Assembly (NCBI GenBank): GCA_017860725.1
Contig: JAGDMX010000139.1
Location: forward strand, 1 to 7,028
Source: Chloroflexota bacterium
Lineage (GTDB): Bacteria; Chloroflexota; Anaerolineae; Anaerolineales; UBA4823
Length of the DNA: 7,028 bases
Direction: 5' to 3'
Positions 1 through 6,464 of the stretch are shown piece by piece. Position 1 is the stretch's first letter, and the number at the start of each line of letters is the position of its first letter. A model generated the notes under the pieces. It worked only from the letters and a program-made list of their open reading frames with translations. It did no database searches and had not been told where the DNA came from. The translations under genes were made by a program, and so were the position numbers.

Positions 1-342
1 ATGAATGACACCGGCACCAAGTAGGGCAGTCAACACGCGCAATACCGGCAGAAAGAACAGCTCGGCGAACAGTTAGTCCTCTGCCGGTAGGAAGGTCAGC
101 CAGGAGTCGAGCAATGGTGGATCGCCCAGCAGCCAGCGGGCCAGGTCGGTGGTCAGCGAGATAGCCAGATTAAAGCCGACCAGGATCCAAAAACCCCAGG
201 CCGGGGCGGGCTTCGTCCGAATGGCGTCAAAGGCACGGTTGGGGTGTGAAATCCCCAGCCACCACAGCTGAAAGATAGTCGGTGGACGACTCTCTTGTGA
301 GGCCTCAGGTCGTTGGATAATAGGGTCCAGTTCCATATCCAT
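1..342 (-). pseudogene. YIP1-like membrane protein, interrupted by an in-frame stop and cut by the window edge
   Basis: The frame from an ATG at 342 (second ATG at 336) resembles the N-terminal part of YIP1-family membrane proteins: a polar start, a 'hP..aFdaI..kP.p.wGf' stretch near residues 33-53, then a hydrophobic segment (WILVGFNLAISL). A TAA at 73-75 ends it after about 89 residues. Past that stop the same frame stays open for 24 codons to position 1 and reads as hydrophobic membrane sequence (LFAELFFLPVLRVLTALLGA), the kind of continuation expected of an intact family member. I therefore call one interrupted gene rather than a short complete protein. A GTG at 387 would lengthen the N-terminus and overlap the upstream gene; no Shine-Dalgarno site is obvious for any start. 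It lies about 20 nt behind the methyltransferase stop, so is probably translated by coupling in the same operon. A sequencing error at the TAA cannot be excluded. YIP1 assignment is moderate; substrate unknown. Confidence 0.6.
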
Positions 343-362
343 AACAGGACAGCTTTGACGAT

Positions 363-1103
363 TTACTTTTTTGGCTTGCGCGGCCACAGCATCGGAGTGC
401 GCTGCTTATACTCCAGATAAGATTGCCCAAAGCGGATTTCCAGCTCACGCTCTTCGTAAACACGCAGGAAGACCAGAAAGGCCGGGCTGACCACCACCAG
501 CACCCAGATAATGAAGAGCGTCGATTGCAGCCACAGGCCAAGACCCACCAGGAAAGCCAGGGCGCTGAGGATCATTGGATTGCGCGTCCAGGCATACAGC
601 CAATCCGAGGCGACCTGACGGGTTAGCGACAAGGCAAACGGCAGGCCCAGTCCCTTAAGCAGCAGGTTAAATACCACCAACAGGAAGATGGCGCCGCTGA
701 GGACCATCAACACCAGACCGATCCAGGGTGGCAGCCAGGGGATGACCAGCTCGCCGCTCAGGGAGGCCTGACCCAGGCGCACGGCGGCAATAATCGCCGA
801 GCCCAAGAAGATCCCCACCAGGTAATGTACACCTGTGGTAATCCACTCGGCATGCCCCGGGTCAGGCTGGCGATCGAGCAGCACGCGCCCCAAGAAAACC
901 AATGGGACAACAATCAACGCCCCCAGAACGGCAATCAGTAGCAAGGTCAACGGGGGTAAATCTCTAGTTGCCAACCACAACCAGGTGATCCAGGTCACTG
1001 CCAGGCTGATCAGGTTCACCAGCAGCAGAGTAAACGGGTGACGCCGATTATGCACTTGCCCGGTCTCAGGCGGGTTAAGTTGTGTCAGGTTGGATTGAGT
1101 CAT
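363..1103 (-). CDS. Membrane methyltransferase of the isoprenylcysteine carboxyl methyltransferase/PEMT family
   Basis: This 246-residue protein is very hydrophobic, with likely membrane segments near residues 24-45, 51-75, 91-110, 124-149 and 177-215. Its C-terminal part carries the family signature: TRNPM at 173-177 followed by a hydrophobic stretch, then the EE..LE..FG..Y..Y pattern at 217-232 and a closing P..WPR. In characterised ICMT/PEMT proteins this region binds S-adenosylmethionine at the membrane face. In bacteria the methyl acceptor is usually unknown, since most lack prenylated CaaX proteins, so no substrate is assigned. The position after RNPM, often tyrosine in the family, is isoleucine here. 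The three N-terminal membrane segments ahead of the core make it longer than minimal family members. The start is fixed by a near-perfect Shine-Dalgarno site (1106-1116). It sits 57 bp after the HEAT-repeat gene and about 20 bp before the YIP1-like gene, on the same strand. Confidence 0.82.
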   Translation of the reverse strand: MTQSNLTQLNPPETGQVHNRRHPFTLLLVNLISLAVTWITWLWLATRDLPPLTLLLIAVLGALIVVPLVFLGRVLLDRQPDPGHAEWITTGVHYLVGIFLGSAIIAAVRLGQASLSGELVIPWLPPWIGLVLMVLSGAIFLLVVFNLLLKGLGLPFALSLTRQVASDWLYAWTRNPMILSALAFLVGLGLWLQSTLFIIWVLVVVSPAFLVFLRVYEERELEIRFGQSYLEYKQRTPMLWPRKPKK

Positions 1104-1105
1104 AT

Positions 1106-1116
1106 TTCACCTCCTA
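1106..1116 (-). promoter_or_regulatory. Strong ribosome binding site of the methyltransferase gene
   Basis: The minus strand reads TAGGAGGTGAA and then ATATG, close to a full complement of the 16S rRNA tail. It decides the start at 1103 and suggests that this gene is translated independently of the HEAT-repeat gene 57 bp upstream. Confidence 0.85.
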
Positions 1117-1160
1117 CACATCCGTCGGCAGGAAGCACGCGTTATTTAGGAGAAGTTGTT

Positions 1161-2252
1161 CTACCGTCGGCCCCATTCCGCCAGCATGCGATTCGCCACT
1201 GCTGGAGCAGCGATGCTGGCGCCTGGGCTGTTCAACACCTGGAGCAAGGGCTGCAGGTAAGCTTGTGTCTGGCGGGAGGGCATGGAATGCAGGGCGTGAT
1301 ACGCCGCCTGGCGAAACGGATCGGTAATCGGATGGCAGCACAGCACACCCAGAATTGCCGGGATAGCTGAGGCTTCCAAGTTGGCCAGCACTCGTGCGCT
1401 GGTCCAGCGTACAGCCTGGTTGTCATCATACAAACCGGCCGCTAGGGCATCCACCGCTTGATCGTCGCCGATTTGTCCCAGAGCGCGGGCAGCGTGCCAG
1501 CGGATGTGGCTATCGGGATGTTCCAGAGCAACCACCAAGGCTGGCTCAGCCTTACGGCCCAATTCCCCCAGGGCATGTTGGGCTTCGTGGTGCAGCTCGC
1601 CCCGGTCGCGCGCCAGCGCAGCGACTAGTGGTGGTCCACACAGCTCGTCATCCAATGCCGCTAGGGCCTGGATGGCCCATAACGAAAGCTTCAGCGTTTT
1701 TGATTCGACCATCTCCTCCAGGATCGGAATGGCGCGCAGATCGCCACGCATCCCTAATAAATATCCTGCCGAGTAACGCATTTGCTGCCAGGCCAGCGCG
1801 TCATACAAAACTGCTGTTTTGAGGCGCGCCTCACCTTCGCTCTCATCCAGGACGAACGCCTCCACCAGGCTGCGCTCAATGCGCTCAAAGTTATATCCAG
1901 GGGCATCCGGATGGCGCTGAGCAGCCAGCATTTTCCGGCGCAGCCAGGTCGCTAAGAATGAGTCGCCGGTATCCACCCAGCTTTCCGGCGCGACGATCAC
2001 CGCCAGGCACGGCAAAAGTGCCTGCCAGGTGGCAGCCTGCTCCACATCGTGCAGGGTGCTCAAGATGATGTGGCGCAGATCGCGATTAGAGGAGCTAAGG
2101 TAATGAAAAACAGTTTCGGTTGCCGAAGGATCGCCTTGCACTGCGTCGTTTAGCGTGGTGGACTGGGCTGTATAGCGCTGGCTGTGAACGCCAGGAGGGT
2201 CGCTCAAATCGTCTTCTAAGGTGTTCTTGGCAGAGATATCTCGGGTTGGCAT
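1161..2252 (-). CDS. HEAT-repeat domain protein
   Basis: A 363-residue soluble protein with no signal peptide or membrane segment. Residues 171-325 form about five consecutive HEAT-like helical repeats, each of the form 'A.p.L...l.d....vr..Aa.aLg.lgd': near 171-202, 203-232, 233-262, 265-293 and 294-325. The clearest carry IRWHAARALGQIGDD and VRWTSARVLANLE. The N-terminal 30 residues are polar and probably disordered; 40-165 is helical, with possible degenerate repeats. HEAT arrays are protein-binding scaffolds and some bacterial ones are PBS-lyase-like, but nothing here supports a specific enzymatic role. The start at 2252 is chosen because GAGGAGG lies 5 nt upstream; an in-frame ATG at 2318 would add 22 residues but lies inside the perfect palindrome and lacks such a site. 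It is the first gene of the leftward operon and diverges from the permease gene. Confidence 0.85.
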   Translation of the reverse strand: MPTRDISAKNTLEDDLSDPPGVHSQRYTAQSTTLNDAVQGDPSATETVFHYLSSSNRDLRHIILSTLHDVEQAATWQALLPCLAVIVAPESWVDTGDSFLATWLRRKMLAAQRHPDAPGYNFERIERSLVEAFVLDESEGEARLKTAVLYDALAWQQMRYSAGYLLGMRGDLRAIPILEEMVESKTLKLSLWAIQALAALDDELCGPPLVAALARDRGELHHEAQHALGELGRKAEPALVVALEHPDSHIRWHAARALGQIGDDQAVDALAAGLYDDNQAVRWTSARVLANLEASAIPAILGVLCCHPITDPFRQAAYHALHSMPSRQTQAYLQPLLQVLNSPGASIAAPAVANRMLAEWGRR

Positions 2253-2256
2253 GGCA

Positions 2257-2264
2257 GCCTCCTC
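2257..2264 (-). promoter_or_regulatory. Ribosome binding site deciding the HEAT-protein start
   Basis: The minus strand reads GAGGAGGC followed by TGCC and the ATG at 2252. This spacing supports the 2252 start over the longer reading from 2318. Confidence 0.8.
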
Positions 2265-2307
2265 AATTCGGACGAAGGATCCATAAGCCGGCCTGCCTGC
2301 CCAAAGT

Positions 2308-2327
2308 CGGCCTGTCATGACAGGCCG
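2308..2327. promoter_or_regulatory. Perfect 20-bp palindrome between divergent genes, candidate operator or leader hairpin
   Basis: CGGCCTGTCATGACAGGCCG is identical to its own reverse complement. A further copy of the left arm, CCGGCCTG, lies at 2288-2295 and can pair with CAGGCCGG at 2321-2328, giving an alternative 8-bp stem. On the plus strand it is followed by GGTTTTG, which looks slightly terminator-like, but no rightward gene lies upstream that would need a terminator. With the predicted leftward promoter it would fall in the 5' leader of the HEAT-protein mRNA. A repressor binding site or a leader stem-loop is therefore more likely. No regulator gene is visible in the window. Confidence 0.55.
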
Positions 2328-2349
2328 GGTTTTGTAATCATCTACTTTA

Positions 2350-2378
2350 AACTTACATAATTAATCGCATTGTGTCAA
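2350..2378 (-). promoter_or_regulatory. Candidate sigma-70-type promoter for the leftward operon
   Basis: On the minus strand a perfect TTGACA occupies 2378-2373. The -10 is weak: TGTAAG with a 15-bp spacer (2357-2352) or TAAGTT with a 17-bp spacer (2355-2350). Transcription would begin around 2340, leaving a leader of roughly 90 nt that contains the 20-bp palindrome. The -35 is the only strong part. Confidence 0.35.
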
Positions 2379-2397
2379 TAGGTTTTCGATTTATAAT
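2370..2397 (+). promoter_or_regulatory. Candidate sigma-70-type promoter for the rightward operon
   Basis: A perfect TATAAT at 2392-2397 follows a weak -35 (TTGTGT, 2370-2375) with a 16-bp spacer. Transcription would start near 2404, which agrees with a translation start at 2459 and not with the longer in-frame reading from 2372. The -35 overlaps the opposing -35 of the leftward promoter, so the two promoters could compete for polymerase. Confidence 0.45.
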
Positions 2398-2448
2398 TGC
2401 CGTACTTATCATCTGTGTTTGTATCAATACCTTATATCATCGTTTTTC

Positions 2449-2453
2449 GGGAG
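2449..2453 (+). promoter_or_regulatory. Ribosome binding site deciding the permease start
   Basis: GGGAG stands 5 nt before a GTG at 2459. The upstream in-frame GTG at 2372 has no purine-rich site and lies within the predicted -35 element, so 2459 is preferred. Confidence 0.6.
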
Positions 2454-2458
2454 CCCTT

Positions 2459-3577
2459 GTGGATAATCCGAGTAACACAACCAAATCGCAGTTCTCACCC
2501 CCGCTGCTGCTTGCGCTGGCAGTCGCCAGCGTGGTGATTGTCTCGGCGGGTATGCATGCCATCCAAGATATTCTGGCGCCATTCCTGTTTGCCCTGATCA
2601 CAGGGATTTGCGCCGCGCCACTAATTGCCTGGTTGGTCCGCAAGAAAGTGCCTAGAGTCATTGCCGCAGTCATCACCCTGATAGTGGTTTGCGCCATTTT
2701 TGGCGCGATCCTCCTGGTGTTATTGATTTCATTAGACCAATTGGCGACCGAACTGCCTGCATATCTGGAGAGCACCAGCGAGCAAACAGCCGAGTTGGAA
2801 AGCGCGCTGAATTCTATCGGCATCGATGCCGGCCAGGCCCTTGAAAAGGTGATCAGGCCCGACGAAGCGATGACAGTCGTCCAATCCTTGCTGGAGGAAT
2901 TTGCCAGCCTGATTGGATTTGGCGTCACAATGTTTTTGTTCGTGCTGTACATGATCTTCGATATGGCCGCTATCAAGCGCGTCTTTGATGGCCTTTATGG
3001 AATCGGTTCATCCACTGTGGAGCGATATAAAGGGTTCGCCAGCGACATCCAGAGTTATGTCTGGACGCAGACCTGGACAGGCGCTATCGTCGGCACGATC
3101 AACGCCCTGTTCTTATATTGGTACGGTATCCCTTTTCCCGTCCTATGGGGTATTCTTTCCTTCTTCATGGGCTTTATTCCCAATATCGGTTTTTGGATTG
3201 CCCTGATTCCACCGGCTATCCTGGCGTTTCTGATCTATGGCTGGGAAGGCGTGCTGGTGATTGTGATTTTTTACAATTTAGTAAACGGTGCAATGGAAAT
3301 TTTTATTAAACCACGCGTGATCGGCCGTAGTGTCAGCATGTCGACGACGGCAGTCTTTCTCTCGCTGGTTTATTGGGGTTTTATTCTGGGACCGTGGGGT
3401 GGATTGCTGGCCGTGCCCTTGACAGTGATGCTAAAGGATTTAGTGCTAGATGTTTATCCTGGCACGCGTGCATTGTCGGCGTTGATCAGCCTGGAACTGC
3501 CTCTTAGAACCAGGGAGGCAGAAGAAACTCTCGGCATTTCATCCGCTCCGGTTACTAACCCTCCCAAAGCACCCTGA
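2459..3577 (+). CDS. AI-2E family transporter (PerM/TqsA/YdiK-type membrane permease)
   Basis: A 372-residue polytopic membrane protein with the usual layout of the AI-2E (PerM) family: two or three N-terminal helices (about 14-33, 37-60, 66-92), a soluble amphipathic domain at 95-148, then helices at about 152-171, 206-222, 226-243, 246-261, 263-276 and 298-325. Family hallmarks are GFIPNIGFWIALIPP (238-252), IKPRVIGR (283-290) and LGPWGGLLAVPL (310-321). Family members range from autoinducer-2 exporters to Na+/H+ antiporters, so the substrate is not predictable. The last 35 residues are polar and probably cytoplasmic. GTG at 2459 is chosen over GTG at 2372 because of the GGGAG site and the TATAAT inside the longer reading. 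It is the first gene of a three-gene operon; its TGA overlaps the phosphoesterase ATG by one base. Confidence 0.88.
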   Translation: MDNPSNTTKSQFSPPLLLALAVASVVIVSAGMHAIQDILAPFLFALITGICAAPLIAWLVRKKVPRVIAAVITLIVVCAIFGAILLVLLISLDQLATELPAYLESTSEQTAELESALNSIGIDAGQALEKVIRPDEAMTVVQSLLEEFASLIGFGVTMFLFVLYMIFDMAAIKRVFDGLYGIGSSTVERYKGFASDIQSYVWTQTWTGAIVGTINALFLYWYGIPFPVLWGILSFFMGFIPNIGFWIALIPPAILAFLIYGWEGVLVIVIFYNLVNGAMEIFIKPRVIGRSVSMSTTAVFLSLVYWGFILGPWGGLLAVPLTVMLKDLVLDVYPGTRALSALISLELPLRTREAEETLGISSAPVTNPPKAP

Positions 3578-4449
3578 TGTCCAATGTAGTTCCTCGCTTT
3601 GAGCAGGTAAATAACCAGGCACGCGGCCGGGTGCAGCTCGGCTTGATGGCGTTTTTCCGGATGATCGGACGTGACCGCTTCCGCCCCCATGAGTTTGAGC
3701 TGGTCCATCTGCCGGTCACGATTCCGGGCTTGGACCCGGCATTTGATGGCTACCGCATCGTCCAAATTACTGACCTGCACGTCGGACACTGGTTATCCCT
3801 ACTCCGGCTGGCCGGTGTGGTGGAGCTAATCAATCAAGAGCAGCCAGACCTGGTGGTGATGACCGGAGATTTTGTTTCCTACGTCGTTGAACCGGTGGCG
3901 GCAGGGATGATTGATGCTTTTGCCGCCCTGCAGGCGCCGGACGGCGTGCTGGCCATCCTGGGTAACCACGACCATTGGATGGACCCGGAGCGCATCAGTG
4001 AAATCCTACAGGAGGCTGGAGTAATCGTGCTGCGCAACCAGGTTTACACCCTGCAACGGAATGGCACACAGGATGAGAATCCTGCCAATCTGTATATCGC
4101 AGGACTGGACGACATCCTGGTAGGCCGCCACGATCTCACCCGGGTGTTGCAGGCCCTGCCAGACAGCAGCCCGGCAATTCTGCTGGCGCATGAGCCGGAC
4201 TATGCTGACGAGGCCGCCGCTACCGGAAGGTTTGCCCTGCAGCTATCCGGTCACTCGCACGGCGGTCAGATTGTCTTCCCCAAACTGGGAGTGCTGGTGC
4301 GAGGGCCGATGTTCAAGAAATACCCCAACGGTCGCTACCAGGTCGGTGGCATGACGCAGTACACCAACCGGGGGGTTGGCACGCATGTCCTGCGGCTGCG
4401 CTGGAATTGTCCGCCGGAGATCACGGTGATCACGCTGTACAGCGGGTGA
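3577..4449 (+). CDS. Calcineurin-like metallophosphoesterase, YaeI/YkuE type
   Basis: The 290-residue protein has the full metallophosphoesterase motif series: D66 and H68 (TDLHVGHW), D98 (GDFV), the GNHDHW block with N130, H131 and D132, H205 (LLAHEPD), and H226 and H228 (SGHSHGGQ). These residues bind two metal ions and catalyse phosphoester hydrolysis. The GHSHGGQ ending and overall order fit the YaeI/YkuE branch, where E. coli YaeI cleaves UDP-2,3-diacylglucosamine in some assays and others act on lipid-linked or nucleotide substrates; the substrate here is not resolved. Unlike many relatives it shows no N-terminal membrane anchor or Tat signal, so it is probably cytoplasmic or peripherally bound. 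The ATG overlaps the permease stop (TGATG) and has no clear Shine-Dalgarno site, implying coupled re-initiation. Its own stop overlaps the next start by four bases. Confidence 0.9.
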   Translation: MSNVVPRFEQVNNQARGRVQLGLMAFFRMIGRDRFRPHEFELVHLPVTIPGLDPAFDGYRIVQITDLHVGHWLSLLRLAGVVELINQEQPDLVVMTGDFVSYVVEPVAAGMIDAFAALQAPDGVLAILGNHDHWMDPERISEILQEAGVIVLRNQVYTLQRNGTQDENPANLYIAGLDDILVGRHDLTRVLQALPDSSPAILLAHEPDYADEAAATGRFALQLSGHSHGGQIVFPKLGVLVRGPMFKKYPNGRYQVGGMTQYTNRGVGTHVLRLRWNCPPEITVITLYSG

Positions 4450-6197
4450 GTCAAAAAATACCCTTCGCCATTTTATACAACGCTCCATCTAAGAGTTGGT
4501 GGTGGTTCCAGCGCCCACAACATATATTGGTTGCTCACCGACTGGATCAGGTCGTGCCGATCCTGCAAGAGATAGAAGCGCGGGTGGAATCCGAAAACCT
4601 GTATGCAGTTGGCTATCTGAGCTATGAAGCTGCGCCGGCCTTTGATCCAGCCCTGGTGGTGCGTCCGGCAGATCCTGTTTTCCCGCTACTTTGGTTCGGG
4701 CTGTACGCGCCACCGCAGGAACAACCGCTACCGCCTGCTGACCAATTGCCGAAGCTGGAGTGGGCGCCAACCGTTACCCGGGCACAGTACAACAAAGCCA
4801 TCCGTGCAATCAAATCCTATATCGCCCGTGGACATACTTATCAGGTCAACTATACATACCGGCAGCACGCCCGATTTCAGGGTGAGGCATTTGGACTGTT
4901 CACTGCCCTGGCGCAAGCCCAGCCAGCTGCCTATGCCGCCTACCTGGATATGGGCGAGTACGCCATCTGCTCGGTTTCACCGGAGCTGTTTTTTACACTT
5001 CAAGGCGAGCACTTGACCTGCCGCCCAATGAAAGGGACCGCCCGGCGCGGCTTGACTCTGACGCAGGATCATGAAGCTGCACAGGCGTTGCAAGCCTCCC
5101 AAAAAGATCGCGCCGAGAACGTGATGATCGTCGACATGGTACGCAACGACCTTGGGAAGATCGCCCGCACCGGCAGTGTGTGCGTACCACAGCTCTTCAC
5201 AACCGAGCGCTATCCGACATTATGGCAGATGACATCCACGGTGATGGCCGAGAGCCAGGCATCCTTTAGCCAGATCATACAAGCACTATTCCCATGCGCC
5301 TCAATTACTGGAGCGCCCAAGCCGCGCACCATGCAGATCATCGCCGAGCTGGAGAACACCCCCCGACGAGTTTATACCGGCAGCGTCGGCTACCTGGCTC
5401 CTGGGAGGCAGGCGTGCTTCAACGTCGCCATCCGCACCGTACTGGTAGATCGCCGCCTCGGGGTAGCCGAGTACGGCACCGGCGGTGGCGTGGTGTGGGA
5501 CTCCACCGCTCGCGGTGAGTATGACGAGAGCCTACTCAAGGCCAAATTGTTAGGAAAACAACCACCAGTGTTCAGCCTGCTCGAAACGCTGCTGTGGCAG
5601 CCGGTAGAAGGATACTTCCTGCTGGAGAGGCATATCCAGCGGCTGCGCAACTCAGCGGAGTATTTTGACTACCCACTAGATTCGGAGCGTATTAGGCAGG
5701 CGCTAGACCATTACGCCAACAACTTGCCTGCAACACCCCAGCGTGTCCGCCTGCTAGTAGACCGGTCGGGAAAGCAAACCCTCGAAAGAACGCCTCTCGA
5801 CCCAGGTAGCGTAACTCAGCCGGTTCGCCTGGGGATTGCCGCCACGCCGGTAGATCCCGCCGACCCCTTCCTGTATCATAAGACCACCCACCGGGTGCGC
5901 TACAACGAGGCTCTGGCAGCCCGCCCCGGCTGTGACGACGTGATTTTGTGGAATACGCGCGGAGAAATAACAGAGACAACCATCGGCAACCTGGTCCTGC
6001 GTCTGGATGGGGAGCTGCTAACCCCGCCGGTAGAATGCGGGCTGTTAGCGGGTGTGATGCGCGCCGACCTGCTCGACCGGGGCGTCGTTCAAGAGCGAGC
6101 AATCCAGTTGGAGGAACTGGCACATTGCGAAGAAATCTATGTAATTAATTCTGTACGCGGCTGGAGAAAAGGCTTTCTATATAAAGTAGTTTGGTAA
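4446..6197 (+). CDS. pabBC: Bifunctional aminodeoxychorismate synthase component I / aminodeoxychorismate lyase (PabB-PabC fusion)
   Basis: A 583-residue fusion enzyme for p-aminobenzoate, the precursor of folate. Residues about 10-370 are PabB, a chorismate-utilising enzyme that aminates chorismate to 4-amino-4-deoxychorismate. Visible motifs are GYLSYEAAPAFD (56-67), SPELFF (178-183), MKGT (195-198), ENVMIVDMVRNDLG (224-237), FPCASITGAPKPRTM (282-296) and GEYDESLLKAK (357-367). The MKGT lysine K196 marks PabB rather than anthranilate synthase TrpE, which normally has alanine there. Residues about 375-575 are PabC, a class IV aminotransferase-fold PLP lyase: LERHIQRL (393-400), probable PLP lysine K479 in YHKTTHRVRYNEA, GEITETTIGNL (506-516) and GLLAGVMR (532-539). 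No pabA-type glutaminase is in the window, so ammonia must come from a subunit encoded elsewhere. GTG at 4446 is chosen because it overlaps the phosphoesterase stop as GTGA; a start at 4407 would add 13 residues that overlap the upstream gene. Confidence 0.93.
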   Translation: MSQKIPFAILYNAPSKSWWWFQRPQHILVAHRLDQVVPILQEIEARVESENLYAVGYLSYEAAPAFDPALVVRPADPVFPLLWFGLYAPPQEQPLPPADQLPKLEWAPTVTRAQYNKAIRAIKSYIARGHTYQVNYTYRQHARFQGEAFGLFTALAQAQPAAYAAYLDMGEYAICSVSPELFFTLQGEHLTCRPMKGTARRGLTLTQDHEAAQALQASQKDRAENVMIVDMVRNDLGKIARTGSVCVPQLFTTERYPTLWQMTSTVMAESQASFSQIIQALFPCASITGAPKPRTMQIIAELENTPRRVYTGSVGYLAPGRQACFNVAIRTVLVDRRLGVAEYGTGGGVVWDSTARGEYDESLLKAKLLGKQPPVFSLLETLLWQPVEGYFLLERHIQRLRNSAEYFDYPLDSERIRQALDHYANNLPATPQRVRLLVDRSGKQTLERTPLDPGSVTQPVRLGIAATPVDPADPFLYHKTTHRVRYNEALAARPGCDDVILWNTRGEITETTIGNLVLRLDGELLTPPVECGLLAGVMRADLLDRGVVQERAIQLEELAHCEEIYVINSVRGWRKGFLYKVVW

Positions 6198-6221
6198 CTA
6201 CTCAGCCTATTCGAACAAAAC

Positions 6222-6288
6222 CCCCCACTGGTGAATTAATTATTTTTATTGGCTAGCCCAAAATCTGGAAAAAGGACCAAAGTGGGGG
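6222..6288. repeat. Long inverted repeat downstream of pabBC
   Basis: CCCCCACT (6222-6229) plus GGT (6230-6232) pairs with ACC (6276-6278) and AGTGGGGG (6281-6288), with a two-base AA bulge and a 43-nt AT-rich loop. Inside lies an 8-bp palindrome, GGCTAGCC (6251-6258). It begins 24 nt after the pabBC stop. It may be an RNA 3'-end structure or a very small MITE-like or IS-end remnant; no target-site duplication is evident. Confidence 0.45.
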
Positions 6289-6464
6289 ATTAAACCCAAA
6301 CCTGCCCGTTTTGACCCAGTCCATTGGATGAATCACAACAACAGTCTCTTGGATGCTTTGTCGAGGGCCTGTCAACACTTTAACGATCAGAAACGTCCAT
6401 TGGAATAGCCTCACTATGAATGTGCAGGCAGACGATTTGGCTAAACCGCTCAATCCCTCGGAAA

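Noticed and set aside
1122..1171. 8-bp direct repeat CCGTCGGC at 1122-1129 and 1164-1171
   Set aside because: Short, GC-rich, and one copy lies in coding sequence at the end of the HEAT gene; consistent with chance.
1394..1822. 142-residue plus-strand frame inside the HEAT-repeat gene
   Set aside because: Low-complexity Arg/Pro-rich translation typical of an antisense shadow; the minus-strand HEAT repeats explain the sequence.
2308..2336. Palindrome followed by GGTTTTG as an intrinsic terminator
   Set aside because: The T-run is short and no rightward gene ends upstream of it; the flanking genes diverge from here.
2437..2976. 179-residue minus-strand frame opposite the permease gene
   Set aside because: Antisense shadow of a clear AI-2E family coding region, with no ribosome site or family resemblance.
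5692..6123. 143-residue minus-strand frame opposite the PabC domain
   Set aside because: Arg/Gly/Pro-rich shadow; the opposite strand carries conserved PabC motifs throughout.
6328..6408. 26-residue plus-strand frame starting MNHNNSLLDALSRACQ
   Set aside because: It looks vaguely like the start of a real protein, but it has no ribosome site, ends quickly, and neither the following frames nor the neighbours continue it; too little to call even a gene remnant.
6253..6453. 66-residue minus-strand open frame in the convergent gap
   Set aside because: No ribosome binding site, no recognisable family, and it overlaps the inverted repeat and the direct repeats.
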